From contig NZ_CP108644.1 in assembly GCF_041435495.1 (NCBI RefSeq), positions 3,333,501 to 3,397,500 on the forward strand: DNA of 64,000 nt. The letters run 5' to 3'. Within the stretch, counting starts at the first letter, position 1. The number at the start of each line of letters is the position of its first letter. Source of the stretch: Streptomyces sp. NBC_01116. Lineage in GTDB: Bacteria > Actinomycetota > Actinomycetes > Streptomycetales > Streptomycetaceae. The notes below the pieces were generated by a model. It worked only from the letters and a program-made list of their open reading frames with translations, had not been told where the DNA came from and ran no database searches. The position numbers were made by a program, and so were the translations under genes. Below are positions 35,628 through 44,040 of this stretch, in pieces.

Positions 35628-36086
35628 CTAACCGTCGATGGTGAGCGCCGTGCCGTAGAGCCGGTCCACCTTCAGCCGGATGACCACCCGGTGCTCGGCA
35701 ACCAGCTCCTCCAGGAACGCAGCTTCGTCGTCGGGCCTCCCGGCCTCCGGGATCATCTTGAGCAGCTCCCGCCCGACCGCGTCCCCGGGAACTGCCGTGC
35801 TCTCAGAAACCACGGCCTCGCCTTCGGCGACCGCGAACGACCACACGTCGCCGCCCGGCACATGCAGCGCCGCACGTGGATTGCGTTGCAGGTGCTGGAC
35901 TTTGACCCGGCCGGCCGTGGTCGAGAACCGCACGATGCGGGCTTCGGGGTCCCAGCTGTACACCATGGTTGTCAGGTGGGGGTGGCCGCTGCGCTTCATG
36001 GTGGCGAGCGTGCCGAACTGCTGCCGGCCAAGCAGGCTGGAGAGGGCTTCGTCGGACAGTGAGCGAGGCGCTGGTCGTCGAGTCAT
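35628..36086 (-). CDS. PPOX-class (pyridoxamine-oxidase-fold) flavin/F420 oxidoreductase
   Basis: A 152-residue split-barrel protein. FGTLATMKRSGHPHLTTMVYSWD (seen as FGTLATMKRSGHPHLT and VYSWD) is the first strand pair that binds the cofactor, followed by IVRFSTTAGRVKVQHLQRNPRAALHV, whose Arg/Lys and RNPRAALHV are typical of F420-dependent and FMN-dependent PPOX proteins in actinobacteria. The second half (GELLKMI region, VVIRLKVDRLYG) completes the barrel. The exact cofactor and substrate are not readable. It stands alone, with 106 bp to the MarR stop on one side and no ribosome site before its ATG. Confidence 0.9.
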   Translation of the reverse strand: MTRRPAPRSLSDEALSSLLGRQQFGTLATMKRSGHPHLTTMVYSWDPEARIVRFSTTAGRVKVQHLQRNPRAALHVPGGDVWSFAVAEGEAVVSESTAVPGDAVGRELLKMIPEAGRPDDEAAFLEELVAEHRVVIRLKVDRLYGTALTIDG

Positions 36087-36212
36087 GAAGTGACCAACGC
36101 CCCTGGGTGTCCAGCAATTTCATGGCTCGACAAGGCCGACGCCTACTTTCACAACTGACCTATCCGCACCCGCGCCAGGACCCTCACAGGGCCGCGACTA
36201 CGATCCCAGCCC

Positions 36213-36674
36213 ATGAGGTCCACCACGCACGGCGAAGACGGGAACGGCAACCAGGGCGCCGACAGGTACGAGATCGACACCGATCCCGAACGCCTCGACA
36301 TCGCCCTGGTGCACCACTGGCTCTCCACCGACGCCTTCTGGGCGCTCGGCCGCAGCCGTGACCTCGTCGAGCGGTCCATGCGGGGGTCCCTCAACTTCGG
36401 TGTCTACGGCCCCGACGGGGCCCAGGTCGCCTACGCGCGGGTCGTCACGGACCGGGCGACCTTCGCCTGGCTCTGCGACGTCTACGTGGCCCCGGCCCAT
36501 CGCGGCCGGGGCCTCGGCGTACGACTGGCGACCGCCGTGCGCGACCACCTCGCCCCGTACGAGCTCAAGCGGACGCTCCTCGCCACGCTCGACGCCCACG
36601 AGCTGTACGCCAAGGTCGGATTCGCCCCCGTGACCGACCCCACGATGCTGATGGTCCTGAGCGCCGAGCGGTAG
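36213..36674 (+). CDS. GNAT family N-acetyltransferase
   Basis: A 153-residue acetyltransferase. The acetyl-CoA motif A is CDVYVAPAHRGRGLGVRLATAV, where RGRGLG forms the pyrophosphate loop. The final strand and helix (ELYAKVGFAP) carry the conserved Tyr that protonates the leaving thiol. The first half has the VHHWLSTDAFWALGRS block typical of a common actinobacterial GNAT subgroup related to YpeA/YitI. The acceptor is unknown. TACGAT lies eight bases before the ATG, so it may be leaderless. A hairpin at 36744 separates it from hemC on the other strand. Confidence 0.9.
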   Translation: MRSTTHGEDGNGNQGADRYEIDTDPERLDIALVHHWLSTDAFWALGRSRDLVERSMRGSLNFGVYGPDGAQVAYARVVTDRATFAWLCDVYVAPAHRGRGLGVRLATAVRDHLAPYELKRTLLATLDAHELYAKVGFAPVTDPTMLMVLSAER

Positions 36675-36743
36675 GTGGTCGCCGTGCCGGACAGCGACGG
36701 GACACCGCCTCCCGGCGAGGGCCCGCGCCGACACTCGCGACCG

Positions 36744-36766
36744 CGCCGCCGGGCACCCCGGCGGCG
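36744..36766. terminator. Hairpin between convergent GNAT and hemC genes
   Basis: A perfect 10-bp G/C stem (36744-36753 with 36757-36766) around a CAC loop ends two bases before the hemC stop. It is positioned to terminate transcription from either side. Confidence 0.6.
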
Positions 36767-36767
36767 G

Positions 36768-37709
36768 TCAATGGGCGATGCCGTCGATCAGCTCCCGCGC
36801 CCCCTGGCGCAGCAGGCTGACCGCGACGGAGGTGCCCAGGGTGGCCGGGTCGAGTGCTCCGGCCCATTCATGGGCGTTGAGGACGGTCTTGCCGTCAGGG
36901 GTGAAGACCTTGGCCCGGAGGGACAGGTCGCCGTTCCGCTCCACCCGGGCGAACCCGGCGATGGGGCTGTTGCAGTGCCCCTGCAACACGTGGAGGAACA
37001 TCCGCTCGGCGGTCGTCTCACGGTGGGCCGCCGGGTCACCGAGCAGGCTCACGGCGTCGATGAGCTCGGTGTCGCCCTCGCGGCACTGCAGGGCGAGGAC
37101 CCCTGCACCGATCGGCGGGCACATCACCTCGGGCGACAGGATCTCGGTGATCACGTCGCGCTGGCCGATGCGTTCCAGCCCGGAAGCGGCGAGGAGCAGG
37201 GCATCGGCCTCGCCTGCGGCGAGCTTCTCCAGCCGCCGGTTGGCGTTGCCGCGCATCGGTACGCAGAGGAGGTGCGGGTGCGATGCGGCGAGCTGGGCGG
37301 AGCGGCGGACGGACGACGTCCCGATGCGCGTCCCGGCCGGAAGCTCGTCGAGGCGCAGGCCGCCGGGGTGGATCAGCGCGTCACGGATGTCGTCGCGCCG
37401 GAGAAAGGCGGCGAAGACCGTCCCGGCGGGCAGAGGCCTGTCCGCCGGGATGTCCTTGACGCAGTGCACCGCGAGGTCGGCCTCCCCGGCGAGGAGGGCC
37501 GCGTCCACCTCCTTGGTGAATGCGCCCTTGCCCTCGACCTCGCTGAGGTCGCCCATCCACTTGTCGCCTGTCGTCCTGACCGGGACGACTTCCGTACGGG
37601 TGTCGGGGTGGAGGGCAGCCAGCTCCACGCGGACACGCTCCACCTGGGCGAGAGCCATGGGCGAGTCACGGGACACGATGCGGATCAGATCGGCGGACAT
37701 GGCACTCAC
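36768..37709 (-). CDS. hemC: Hydroxymethylbilane synthase (porphobilinogen deaminase) homologue
   Basis: A 313-residue enzyme of the tetrapyrrole pathway. Motifs are [20 protein letters not shown] with the catalytic Asp, [11 protein letters not shown] for substrate binding, and [13 protein letters not shown] with the cysteine that holds the dipyrromethane cofactor. All key residues appear intact. Streptomycete hemC normally sits with hemA and hemD; here it closes a small operon after a methyltransferase and a HemB-like gene, so this is probably a second, specialised copy. GTG 37709 and ATG 37700 (MSADLIRIV) are both possible starts, nine to eighteen bases after the preceding stop. Confidence 0.9.
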   Translation of the reverse strand: MSAMSADLIRIVSRDSPMALAQVERVRVELAALHPDTRTEVVPVRTTGDKWMGDLSEVEGKGAFTKEVDAALLAGEADLAVHCVKDIPADRPLPAGTVFAAFLRRDDIRDALIHPGGLRLDELPAGTRIGTSSVRRSAQLAASHPHLLCVPMRGNANRRLEKLAAGEADALLLAASGLERIGQRDVITEILSPEVMCPPIGAGVLALQCREGDTELIDAVSLLGDPAAHRETTAERMFLHVLQGHCNSPIAGFARVERNGDLSLRAKVFTPDGKTVLNAHEWAGALDPATLGTSVAVSLLRQGARELIDGIAH

Positions 37710-37718
37710 GATAGACCG

Positions 37719-38294
37719 TCAGATGCGGGTTCCGACGAGTAGCCCGGACGACCATGTCACAGCAGTTCCCAGCAGGTTGGACCTCTCGGGCAGGTGTGCG
37801 AGGAAGTCGTCGACCCGTGCCTGGTGGCCGCTGGGCCAGGTGGGCTGTGGCACCAGGTCGTCGACGACGTAGAGGCCACCAGGCTCCAGCAGTTCGATGA
37901 GGTCGTCCAGGCGGTGGAACTTTCCGGGGCGGCAGTCAACGTAGGCGAGGGCGAGAGGCGGCCCGGCGTAGCTTCCGAGCCAGGCTTCGGCGTCTGCCGT
38001 CACGAAGGACAAGCGGGTGTCGTGGTCCAGGTGGTCGACGGCGACAGCCTGGCACACGAGATCCGTCTCGACGCTGGTCAAGTGGGCGTCGGCACGCATG
38101 CCATGAAGCAGCCAGGACGCGCCGGCACCGACTCCCGTGCCCAGTTCGACCATATGCCCACCGGGCTTGGACGCAGCGAGCGTGGCGAGGAGAGAGCCGG
38201 TCCGGTCCTGGCACGACATGGCGAATCCGAGGCGGGCCGCGTCGGCGAGTAGGGCGTCGAGGGTTGCCGGGCGGAAGTACGGGCGGTCATCCAC
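37719..38294 (-). CDS. SAM-dependent methyltransferase (class I)
   Basis: A 191-residue enzyme with a Rossmann methyltransferase core. Motif I is MVELGTGVGAGASWLLHGM. The acidic end of strand 2 is TSVETD, and the post-I region ends LAYVDCRPGKFHRLDDL, followed by LLEPGGLYVVDDL. The layout is like small O-methyltransferases, with Asp/Cys at the usual metal positions, but the acceptor is unknown. It overlaps the end of the HemB-like gene by eight bases and is followed within ten bases by hemC, so all three are co-transcribed. A pyrrole or tetrapyrrole-related acceptor is a guess from this context. Confidence 0.85.
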   Translation of the reverse strand: MDDRPYFRPATLDALLADAARLGFAMSCQDRTGSLLATLAASKPGGHMVELGTGVGAGASWLLHGMRADAHLTSVETDLVCQAVAVDHLDHDTRLSFVTADAEAWLGSYAGPPLALAYVDCRPGKFHRLDDLIELLEPGGLYVVDDLVPQPTWPSGHQARVDDFLAHLPERSNLLGTAVTWSSGLLVGTRI

Positions 38295-39272
38295 GGTTCT
38301 GCTCCAGGTGTGCCGCCACCTGTTCGGCCGCGAACGTCAGCACATGGTCCGCGCCCGCGCGCCCAAGCATGGCGATGTACTCGGTCATGCCCTCGGAGCC
38401 CAGCTCTCTCAGAGCGGGCCACTCCCCGGAGGTGGAGTACGCAACGAGCGGTGCCTCCTGATCGGCCCGGAGCCTTACGAGGACGTCGACTGCGGTCATG
38501 ACCGGCTGGAGGGTGAGTGAATCCGCACCCTCGGCGATCCAGCGTCGAGCCTGGACCACGGTGTCGCGCTGGGCACGGCCCTGTTCGAGTTGTAGACCAC
38601 GCCGGTGGCCGACGGCCGGGGCGGTGGCCATCAATGCCTTGAACGGCCCGTACAGCGTCGTGTGGATCGCCAGGTTGGGGTTCACACCGACGTCGCGGAG
38701 CCCGCTGTCGTCCAAAGCAGCGCGGACGGCGCGTACCGAGCCGTCAAGCATCGCGGTGGGCGATACGACATCGGCTCCGGACTCGGCGTGCTGGACTGCC
38801 ATCTCACCCATCAGCTGATAAGTCGCGTCAAGGTCGATGCGTCCTGCGGAGGTGCGTACCACGCACTCGCCACTGCTGGTCCAGGAACAGCCGCACACTT
38901 CTGTGGTCACGGCCAGGTCCGGTGTGGCTTCCCTGATCGCCGACACCGCCTGAACCATGAGGTTGCCTGACCTGAGGAAACGGCTGTTGAGCCGGTGTTG
39001 TCGCGGTCGTGGCCAAGGGCGAATACCTTGACGCCCCCGATGCCGAGCCCTTTCCAGCGGGCCAGGGTCCGCTGTACGTCCGAAAGCTGCACCGCCCCAG
39101 GGAGACTTCCGGTCCCTGGATGCCCGTCAGGGAGCACGAGGAGCGGGGCGCTCAGGTCTCCGGCGGTGAGTGCGGGACGGGTGTAGAGGGCGCGCACGGC
39201 GGACCGGGCACGCGAGGGATTGACGCCGTCCGGGCCGACGGCCGGTAACGGCCGTTCGGTGAGTGTGGTCAT
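38287..39272 (-). pseudogene. HemB-like (porphobilinogen synthase) gene, frameshifted
   Basis: The two halves lie in different frames. The N-terminal half from ATG 39272 gives ARSAVRALYTRPAL, LSAPLLVLPDG and GGVKVFALGHDRDNTGS; the second half gives MVQAVSAIREATPDLAVTTEV, then GADVVSPTAMLDGSVRAVR, LYGPFKALM and GADHVLTF. Together they match porphobilinogen synthase in order. The metal-type cysteines CGC...C are kept, but both Schiff-base lysines are absent (NPNLAIH and TLQPVM in place of the AAKYAS-type and VKP motifs). The frames are joined by a 5-bp tandem duplication at 38966-38975; removing one copy restores one frame. A sequencing error is possible. Confidence 0.72.
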
Positions 39273-39402
39273 GCACTCAGTAGATACCGACACCATGTCG
39301 GCAAAACAGAGCGCGCGGAATCAGTACAGGGCGCGCGAGCAGCACACGAACGCTCTCTCCCGGGGCCGGGAGCCGGAGCCTCCCCGCTCTCTCACCCAGC
39401 CC

Positions 39403-39870
39403 CTACCTCCACTCCGCCACCACCTCCCCGTCCTCCTCCACCCCCGTCGGGCGGAAGCCGATCGAGGCGTACAGGTGCGCGGCCGCCTCGTTATCCGGGG
39501 CGTAGGAGAGGCGCACCGCCGTGCCGTCCTCGCGGGCGGAGAGCCAGGACGCCAGGGTCCGTACGGCGGCGCGGCCGATGCCCGTGCCCTGGTGGGCGGC
39601 GTCGATCAGCATGCCGCCGATCCAGTGCGAACCGTCCTCGTCGAGGGCCCACATGAGGTGGCCGGCCACCTCGCCGCCCGCGCAGACGGCCAGCGAGGTC
39701 CAGGTGTCCTCGCGGCTGCTCAGCACCAGGTAACGGGCGGCCAGGGCCGGGACCCAGTCGCGCTGGTCGTCGCGGGGCGCGCTGTCGGCGACCGCCCGCC
39801 AGTTGTCCGCGTCCACCTCGCGCAGGGTGACGGGGCGGCCGGTCCTGTCCGTGTGTCCGTGGTCGATCAT
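39403..39870 (-). CDS. GNAT family N-acetyltransferase
   Basis: A 155-residue acetyltransferase. VTLREVDADNWRAVADS opens the fold, GEVAGHLMWALDEDGSHWIGG forms the central strands (seen as VAGHLMWALDE and HWIGGMLID), motif A is AHQGTGIGRAAVRTLASWL, and the end AAHLYASIGFRPTGVEEDGE has the conserved Tyr. The order and WIGGMLI pattern resemble spermine/spermidine acetyltransferases such as BltD/PaiA-type proteins. A leaderless start is likely, because TACCCT lies six bases before the ATG. It is monocistronic. The 112-bp gap to the SDR gene upstream has degenerate TTACGG repeats. Confidence 0.88.
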   Translation of the reverse strand: MIDHGHTDRTGRPVTLREVDADNWRAVADSAPRDDQRDWVPALAARYLVLSSREDTWTSLAVCAGGEVAGHLMWALDEDGSHWIGGMLIDAAHQGTGIGRAAVRTLASWLSAREDGTAVRLSYAPDNEAAAHLYASIGFRPTGVEEDGEVVAEWR

Positions 39871-39876
39871 CCGCGC

Positions 39877-39882
39877 AGGGTA
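39877..39882 (-). promoter_or_regulatory. Predicted -10 element of the acetyltransferase gene (leaderless)
   Basis: TACCCT on the minus strand ends six bases before the ATG at 39870. Confidence 0.4.
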
Positions 39883-39982
39883 GGTCCCCCGGGCGGTGCG
39901 CGACCACGGATTTACGGCCTCCTCCTTACGGTCTCCTCGCTTACGGCTGCGTCCTCAGGGCCGCGTCATCAGGGCCGGGTCC

Positions 39983-40786
39983 TCACTGCTGCGCCATCGC
40001 CTGCCGGAAGCCCGTGTTCACCGCGAGGATCCCGCCGTCCACGCGCAGCGTCGTCCCGGTGATCCAGGCCGCGTCGCTGGAGGCGAGGAAGGCGACGGCG
40101 GACGCGATGTCCTCGGGGGCGCCGACGCGTCCGAGCGGGTAGAGGGCGGCCGCCCGGTCCAGTTCGGCGTCGCGGCCCGCCCAGGCGTCGGTGCGGATCG
40201 TGCCGGGGGCGACCAGGTTGACGCGTACGCCGCGCGGTCCGGCGTGGCCCGCCAGCGTACGGGTGAGGCTGGTCAGGCCCGCCTTGGCGGCGCTGTACGC
40301 GTGGCCGCCGAAGTCCTGTTCGCCGTTGACCGAGCCGATGGTGACGATCGCGCCCCGGCCCGAGGCGACCAGGTGCGGCAGCGCGGCGCGGGCGCAGCGG
40401 AACGGGCCGGAGAGCGTGATGTCCAGGTCGCGTTCCCAGACCTCGTCCGTCTCGTCCTCGAAGAGCGGGGTGTCCAGGCCCGCCGCGTAGGCGTTGTTGA
40501 CCAGGACGTCGAGCCGGCCGAAGGCGGCGACCGCGTGGGCCACGGCCGCCTCGACCGCCGCCCGGTCGGCCACGTCGCAGACGAGGGATTCGGCGGTGCC
40601 GCCCGCCTCGCGTATCGCCGCCGCCGTGTGGGCGGCGCGCTTAGCGTCGAGGTCGGTGACGAGGACGGCGGCCCCTTCCGCCGCCAGGCGGCGGGCCGTT
40701 GCCGCTCCGATGCCCTGACCTGCGGCGGTGATCAGGACGCTGTATCCGGCGAACCGGGCCGGGATCTGCGCGGGTGCTGGTGTCAT
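39983..40786 (-). CDS. Short-chain dehydrogenase/reductase
   Basis: A 267-residue classical SDR. The cofactor loop is ITAAGQGIGAATAR (a TAAGxGIG variant), NNAYAAG follows at the NNAG position, the catalytic serine is in TIGSVNG, and Tyr and Lys are in HAYSAAKAG. The C-terminal RVDGGILAVNTG is typical. Asp at the end of strand 2 (VTDLDAKR) suggests NAD as the cofactor. It overlaps the upstream serine hydrolase by four bases (ATGA) and is therefore co-translated with it; an esterase plus a dehydrogenase would suit stepwise breakdown of an ester. The substrate is unknown. Confidence 0.92.
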   Translation of the reverse strand: MTPAPAQIPARFAGYSVLITAAGQGIGAATARRLAAEGAAVLVTDLDAKRAAHTAAAIREAGGTAESLVCDVADRAAVEAAVAHAVAAFGRLDVLVNNAYAAGLDTPLFEDETDEVWERDLDITLSGPFRCARAALPHLVASGRGAIVTIGSVNGEQDFGGHAYSAAKAGLTSLTRTLAGHAGPRGVRVNLVAPGTIRTDAWAGRDAELDRAAALYPLGRVGAPEDIASAVAFLASSDAAWITGTTLRVDGGILAVNTGFRQAMAQQ

Positions 40787-42132
40787 AGCGCCGACCGTAC
40801 TGCCCTGACCAGCGCTTGGGCACGGGGGTCGGCGGTGACTCCCTTCTGGAGGCCGTTGGTGACGTAGCCCAGCGCGATGCCGGACTCGGGGTCGGCGAAG
40901 CCGAGCGAGCCGCCCCGGCCCGGGTGGCCGAACGAGCCGGGGCCCAGCAGCGGCGCCGCCGGGCCGTGCAGCATGTAGCCCAGGCCGAAGCGGGTGCTGA
41001 CGACCAGGACCCGGTCCGGGCCCGCCGACTCCTCGGTGCGGGCCAGGGTGAGCGTCGCGGGGGCGAACAGGCGGCGGTGGCCGTCGACGGGGCCGATCAT
41101 CGCGGCGTAGCACCGGGCCAGGCCCCGGGCGGTCGCGATGCCGCCCGACGCGGGGAGTTCGGCCGCGCGGTAGGCGGGGTCGTTCTCGTCGGGGAACGGG
41201 TCGATCGCGCCGAACGCCCTGCGGGTGAGCGAGTCCGGGTCGCGGTAGGCCTCGACGACGGAGCGTTTGGCCCGTACGCGCAGGGCGCCCGACGCCGCGG
41301 CGGCGGCCGGGGGCTCCACCGGGCCGATGCGGCCGATGCGGTGGGCCTCGTCGGCCGGGAGCCCGAACCAGAAGTCGAGGCCGAGCGGGCGGGCGATCTC
41401 CTCGGCGATCCAGCGGCCGATGGTGCGGCCGGTGGCCCGGCGGACCAGTTCGCCGATCAGCCAGCTGTAGGTCTGGGCGTGGTAGCCGTGGTCGGCGCCG
41501 GGCGCCCACTGCGGGCGCTGGGCGGCGACGGCGGCGGGCCCGGAGACCCCGTCGGCGGCCTGGGCGGGGGTGAGCGCGGTGTCCAGGGCGGGGACCCCGG
41601 CCCGGTGCGCGAGGAGGTCGCGGACGAGGACGCGTTCCTTGCCGTTCGCCTTGAACTCCGGCCAGTACGTGGAGACCGGGGCGTCCAGGTCGACCTGCCC
41701 GCGCTGGTGGAGCAGCAGGGGGACGGCGGCGGCGATGCCCTTGCCCGCCGAGCGGACGATCTGGACGGTGTCGACGGCCCACGGCTCGGTGCCGTCGACG
41801 TCCCGCGTACCGGCCCACAGGTCGACGACCTTGCGCCCGTGGCGGTAGACGGCGACGGCCGCGCCGCGCTCCCCGCGCTGCTCGAAGTTGCGGACGAACG
41901 CGTCCGCGACCGGTTCGAACCCGGGCGCCACCGTGCCCCGTACGTCCACGGTGACGGGGACGTCGGCCACCGGACCGTCCGCCGCCGTGCCCGGCTCGGG
42001 CCTGACACCCGGTTCCGCTCCCCTGCCCGATCCCGATTCCGGTCCCGGTACGTGACTCGGTACCCGCCCCGGTTCCTGTCCCGATTCCGCTTCCGCGCCC
42101 GCCGTCGTGCTCACTCCCGCGCTCCCGCTCAT
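40783..42132 (-). CDS. Serine hydrolase / class VIII-type esterase
   Basis: A 449-residue beta-lactamase-fold hydrolase. The nucleophile motif is RSAGKGIAA (Ser128, Lys131), the second is the YSW of AQTYSWLIGE, and the third is near GHPGRGGSLGF. VPALDTALTP and YWPEFKANGKERVLVRDLLAH are typical of EstB-like esterases. The first 60 residues are a Gly/Pro/Glu-rich low-complexity leader and may not be translated as given; an internal start is possible. No signal peptide. It is coupled to an SDR gene downstream. No ribosome site of quality precedes 42132. Confidence 0.85.
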   Translation of the reverse strand: MSGSAGVSTTAGAEAESGQEPGRVPSHVPGPESGSGRGAEPGVRPEPGTAADGPVADVPVTVDVRGTVAPGFEPVADAFVRNFEQRGERGAAVAVYRHGRKVVDLWAGTRDVDGTEPWAVDTVQIVRSAGKGIAAAVPLLLHQRGQVDLDAPVSTYWPEFKANGKERVLVRDLLAHRAGVPALDTALTPAQAADGVSGPAAVAAQRPQWAPGADHGYHAQTYSWLIGELVRRATGRTIGRWIAEEIARPLGLDFWFGLPADEAHRIGRIGPVEPPAAAAASGALRVRAKRSVVEAYRDPDSLTRRAFGAIDPFPDENDPAYRAAELPASGGIATARGLARCYAAMIGPVDGHRRLFAPATLTLARTEESAGPDRVLVVSTRFGLGYMLHGPAAPLLGPGSFGHPGRGGSLGFADPESGIALGYVTNGLQKGVTADPRAQALVRAVRSAL

Positions 42133-42473
42133 CCCCCCATGGTGCACGTCCCGGCGGGGTGTTCGGGGGGCGGGTCGCCGTGACCACCGGGCTGTCACGA
42201 CCTGTTCACGCCGACGGAACGCGACGCCCTCGCGGACGGAGGGCTCACAACGCGCCACGAGGACCGACGGCCACCGCGCCGACGGCGATTCTGTCGGCGG
42301 CCACGGAGAACAGGTGCGCCGGCGAAACCATCGGGTACGCGCAGGGAAGGCCCCCGCCTCTGCGAACAGAGCGCGCAGGAGCGGAACCCGGCAAGCGGAT
42401 CGCCCCACCGTGCCGCTTCCATGAAATATGGGACATTAGATGACAGAGATATACACATAGGAGGAGCCGGCTC
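42133..42473. other. Divergent intergenic region before the SsgA-like gene
   Basis: This 341-bp gap contains no supportable gene. Its last 55 bases are strikingly A/T-rich (ATGAAATATGGGACATTAG, then GATATACACAT) and end in AGGAGGAG eight bases before the SsgA-like ATG. Several TANNNT boxes overlap there, so the promoter is probably in this stretch. Confidence 0.6.
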
Positions 42474-42929
42474 ATGTCCCCTGTGATCGAAGTACATGCG
42501 CGCGCCCGGCTCATCACCGATGGCCCCCTGACCCGCCCGGTCCCCGTCGACCTGCGCTACGACCCCGCCGACGAGCGTCGCGCCGTCCACATAGGGCTGC
42601 CCGACGGCACCGACTGGTCGTTCGGCCGCGACCTCCTGGAGCGCGGCCTGCGGACCCCGATCGAGCGCGGCGACGTCCGCGTCTGGCCGTGCGGCCGTAC
42701 GCAGCTGATCGTGGAGCTGCACTCGACGGACGGGGTCGAGGTGTTCCAGTTCGAGATCCGGACGCTGATCCGCTTCCTCGCCCGCACCCGCGCGCAGACG
42801 CCGCCGGCCGCCCCTCCGGACGCCGGCCGGGAACCGCAGCCGCCGTCCCGCACCACCCGCCCGGAGCGGGGCACGCAGGCGGAACGGGGTACGCAGACGG
42901 AACGGGGCGCACAGCCCGCCCGCGGCTGA
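42474..42929 (+). CDS. SsgA-like sporulation/cell-division protein (SALP)
   Basis: A 151-residue member of the SsgA/SsgB family, found only in sporulating actinobacteria, where the proteins guide septum placement and peptidoglycan remodelling. Family marks are VPVDLRYDPADERRAVHIGLP (seen as VPVDLRYDPADE), DWSFGRDLLERGL, DVRVWPC and VEVFQFEIRTLIRFLART. After about residue 105 it has an unusual polar tail with three RGTQ/RGAQ-type repeats that ordinary family members lack. It cannot be assigned to a named paralogue by eye. The ribosome site AGGAGGAG is strong and the upstream promoter A/T-rich, consistent with developmental control. Confidence 0.9.
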   Translation: MSPVIEVHARARLITDGPLTRPVPVDLRYDPADERRAVHIGLPDGTDWSFGRDLLERGLRTPIERGDVRVWPCGRTQLIVELHSTDGVEVFQFEIRTLIRFLARTRAQTPPAAPPDAGREPQPPSRTTRPERGTQAERGTQTERGAQPARG

Positions 42930-42993
42930 GCGCCACGGAAGGGCCGCGGGGGCCGAGCGCCAGAAGGAGCGCCAAGAGGGCCGGGAGAGTCGT

Positions 42994-43818
42994 TCAGCCG
43001 CGCCCTGAACCCTGCCCGGCAGGGCCGTCCGACGTCGCGCCAGGCACCGCGGCCGACGCCGCACCCGCCGACGCGTCCGGCGCCACCGCCTCCGGTTCCG
43101 CACCCGGCGTCGGCGCCGTGTGGAGAATGGCGCGGGCCTGCTCGGCGGCGCGGGCTATGCCCTCGGAGACGAAGTCGAGGAAACGGGCGACGTTCTCCAT
43201 GCGGACGGCGGCCGGCGTGCCGGGGCCGAGGACGCCCACCCCCTGCCGCGCGGTGTCGACCAGCTGTGCGGTGGCCCGGGCGCTGACCATCATCGACTGG
43301 TACCAGATGTCGTCGTCGACGATGTAGCGCTCCCGGCGGCGCTCGTCGCGTTCCCGGCGGACCATGCCCTGGCTGTCGAGGAACGCGATCGCCTTGGAGA
43401 TGGACGCCGGGCTGACCTGGAGGCGCTGCGCCAGCTCGGGTGCGGTGAGACTGCCCGAGTCGGTGAGGGTGAGGCAGGCCAGCACCCGGGACATCATCAG
43501 CGGCATGCCCGACGTCATGATGACGGTGGCGAACTCCTCCTCGTACGCGCGCACGGCCTCGGCATCGCGCCCGTAGGGCTGTGCCGACGCCCGCGGATCC
43601 CGGGGGGCCGCCTGCTTCCGACGGTGCGCACGGTGTTCGGTGGCGCGGTGAGCCAGGTCGGCGCGGTAGGCGGTGGGGCCGCCGTTGCGCATCACCTCAC
43701 GCGTGATGGTCGAGGTCGGACGGTCCAGGTGCCTGGCGATCTCCGCGTAGGCGAGGCCGTCGGCCAGCCCCAGGGCGATCTGCCGGCGTTCCTGCTGAGT
43801 GAGCCTGCCTCCCGGCAT
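42994..43818 (-). CDS. Two-domain transcriptional regulator (HTH_38 plus MarR-like)
   Basis: A 274-residue protein. Residues 1-45 form an IS30-transposase-like helix-turn-helix (LTQQERRQIALGLADGLAYAEIARHLDRP, seen as ERRQIALGLADGLAYAEI, then STITREVMRNGG). Residues about 90-170 form a MarR/GbsR-like winged helix: MSRVLACLTLTDSGSLTAPELAQRL, SPASISKAIAFLDSQGMVRRE. A Pro/Ala-rich tail closes it. Two DNA-binding modules in one chain suit the many half-sites in the divergent region upstream. The start has AAGGAGA. It probably represses the DUF4097-ABC transporter operon divergent from it. Confidence 0.85.
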   Translation of the reverse strand: MPGGRLTQQERRQIALGLADGLAYAEIARHLDRPTSTITREVMRNGGPTAYRADLAHRATEHRAHRRKQAAPRDPRASAQPYGRDAEAVRAYEEEFATVIMTSGMPLMMSRVLACLTLTDSGSLTAPELAQRLQVSPASISKAIAFLDSQGMVRRERDERRRERYIVDDDIWYQSMMVSARATAQLVDTARQGVGVLGPGTPAAVRMENVARFLDFVSEGIARAAEQARAILHTAPTPGAEPEAVAPDASAGAASAAVPGATSDGPAGQGSGRG

Positions 43819-43875
43819 CGCGGTTCTCCTTCGTGGTCCACGGAGTCCCCACTATAGCGTTCACCTTCAATTCAT

Positions 43876-43998
43876 TGCAACGCTACACCATCTGACGTTG
43901 CGTTAACACCAAGCACGTTGCAACGATTCAACCGCTCCCACCTGCGAATACAACGATTGCCTGCAACGAACTCGTTGAGCGATCCGTAAATGCAACGT
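43876..43998. promoter_or_regulatory. Array of CGTTGCAACG-type half-sites
   Basis: The 222-bp divergent gap holds TTGCAACG (43876-43883), CGTTGCG (43897-43903), a perfect palindrome CGTTGCAACG (43917-43926), ACAACG (43951-43956), TGCAACG (43963-43969) with CGTTG (43974-43978), and TGCAACG (43992-43998). The spacing is about 10 to 34 bp. Such clustering of one 7-bp word in non-coding DNA is expected of a multi-site operator. Confidence 0.75.
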
Positions 43999-44040
43999 AG
44001 CTTTTCCTTTATCGGAAACGACGAGCGCAAGGAGAGCACG

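Noticed and set aside
38287..39272. Programmed frameshift in the HemB-like gene
   Set aside because: The join is explained by a plain 5-bp tandem duplication; there is no slippery heptamer or stimulatory structure at the site.
42994..43818. IS30-type transposase
   Set aside because: Only the N-terminal HTH resembles IS30; there is no catalytic DDE domain and the rest is a MarR-like regulator.
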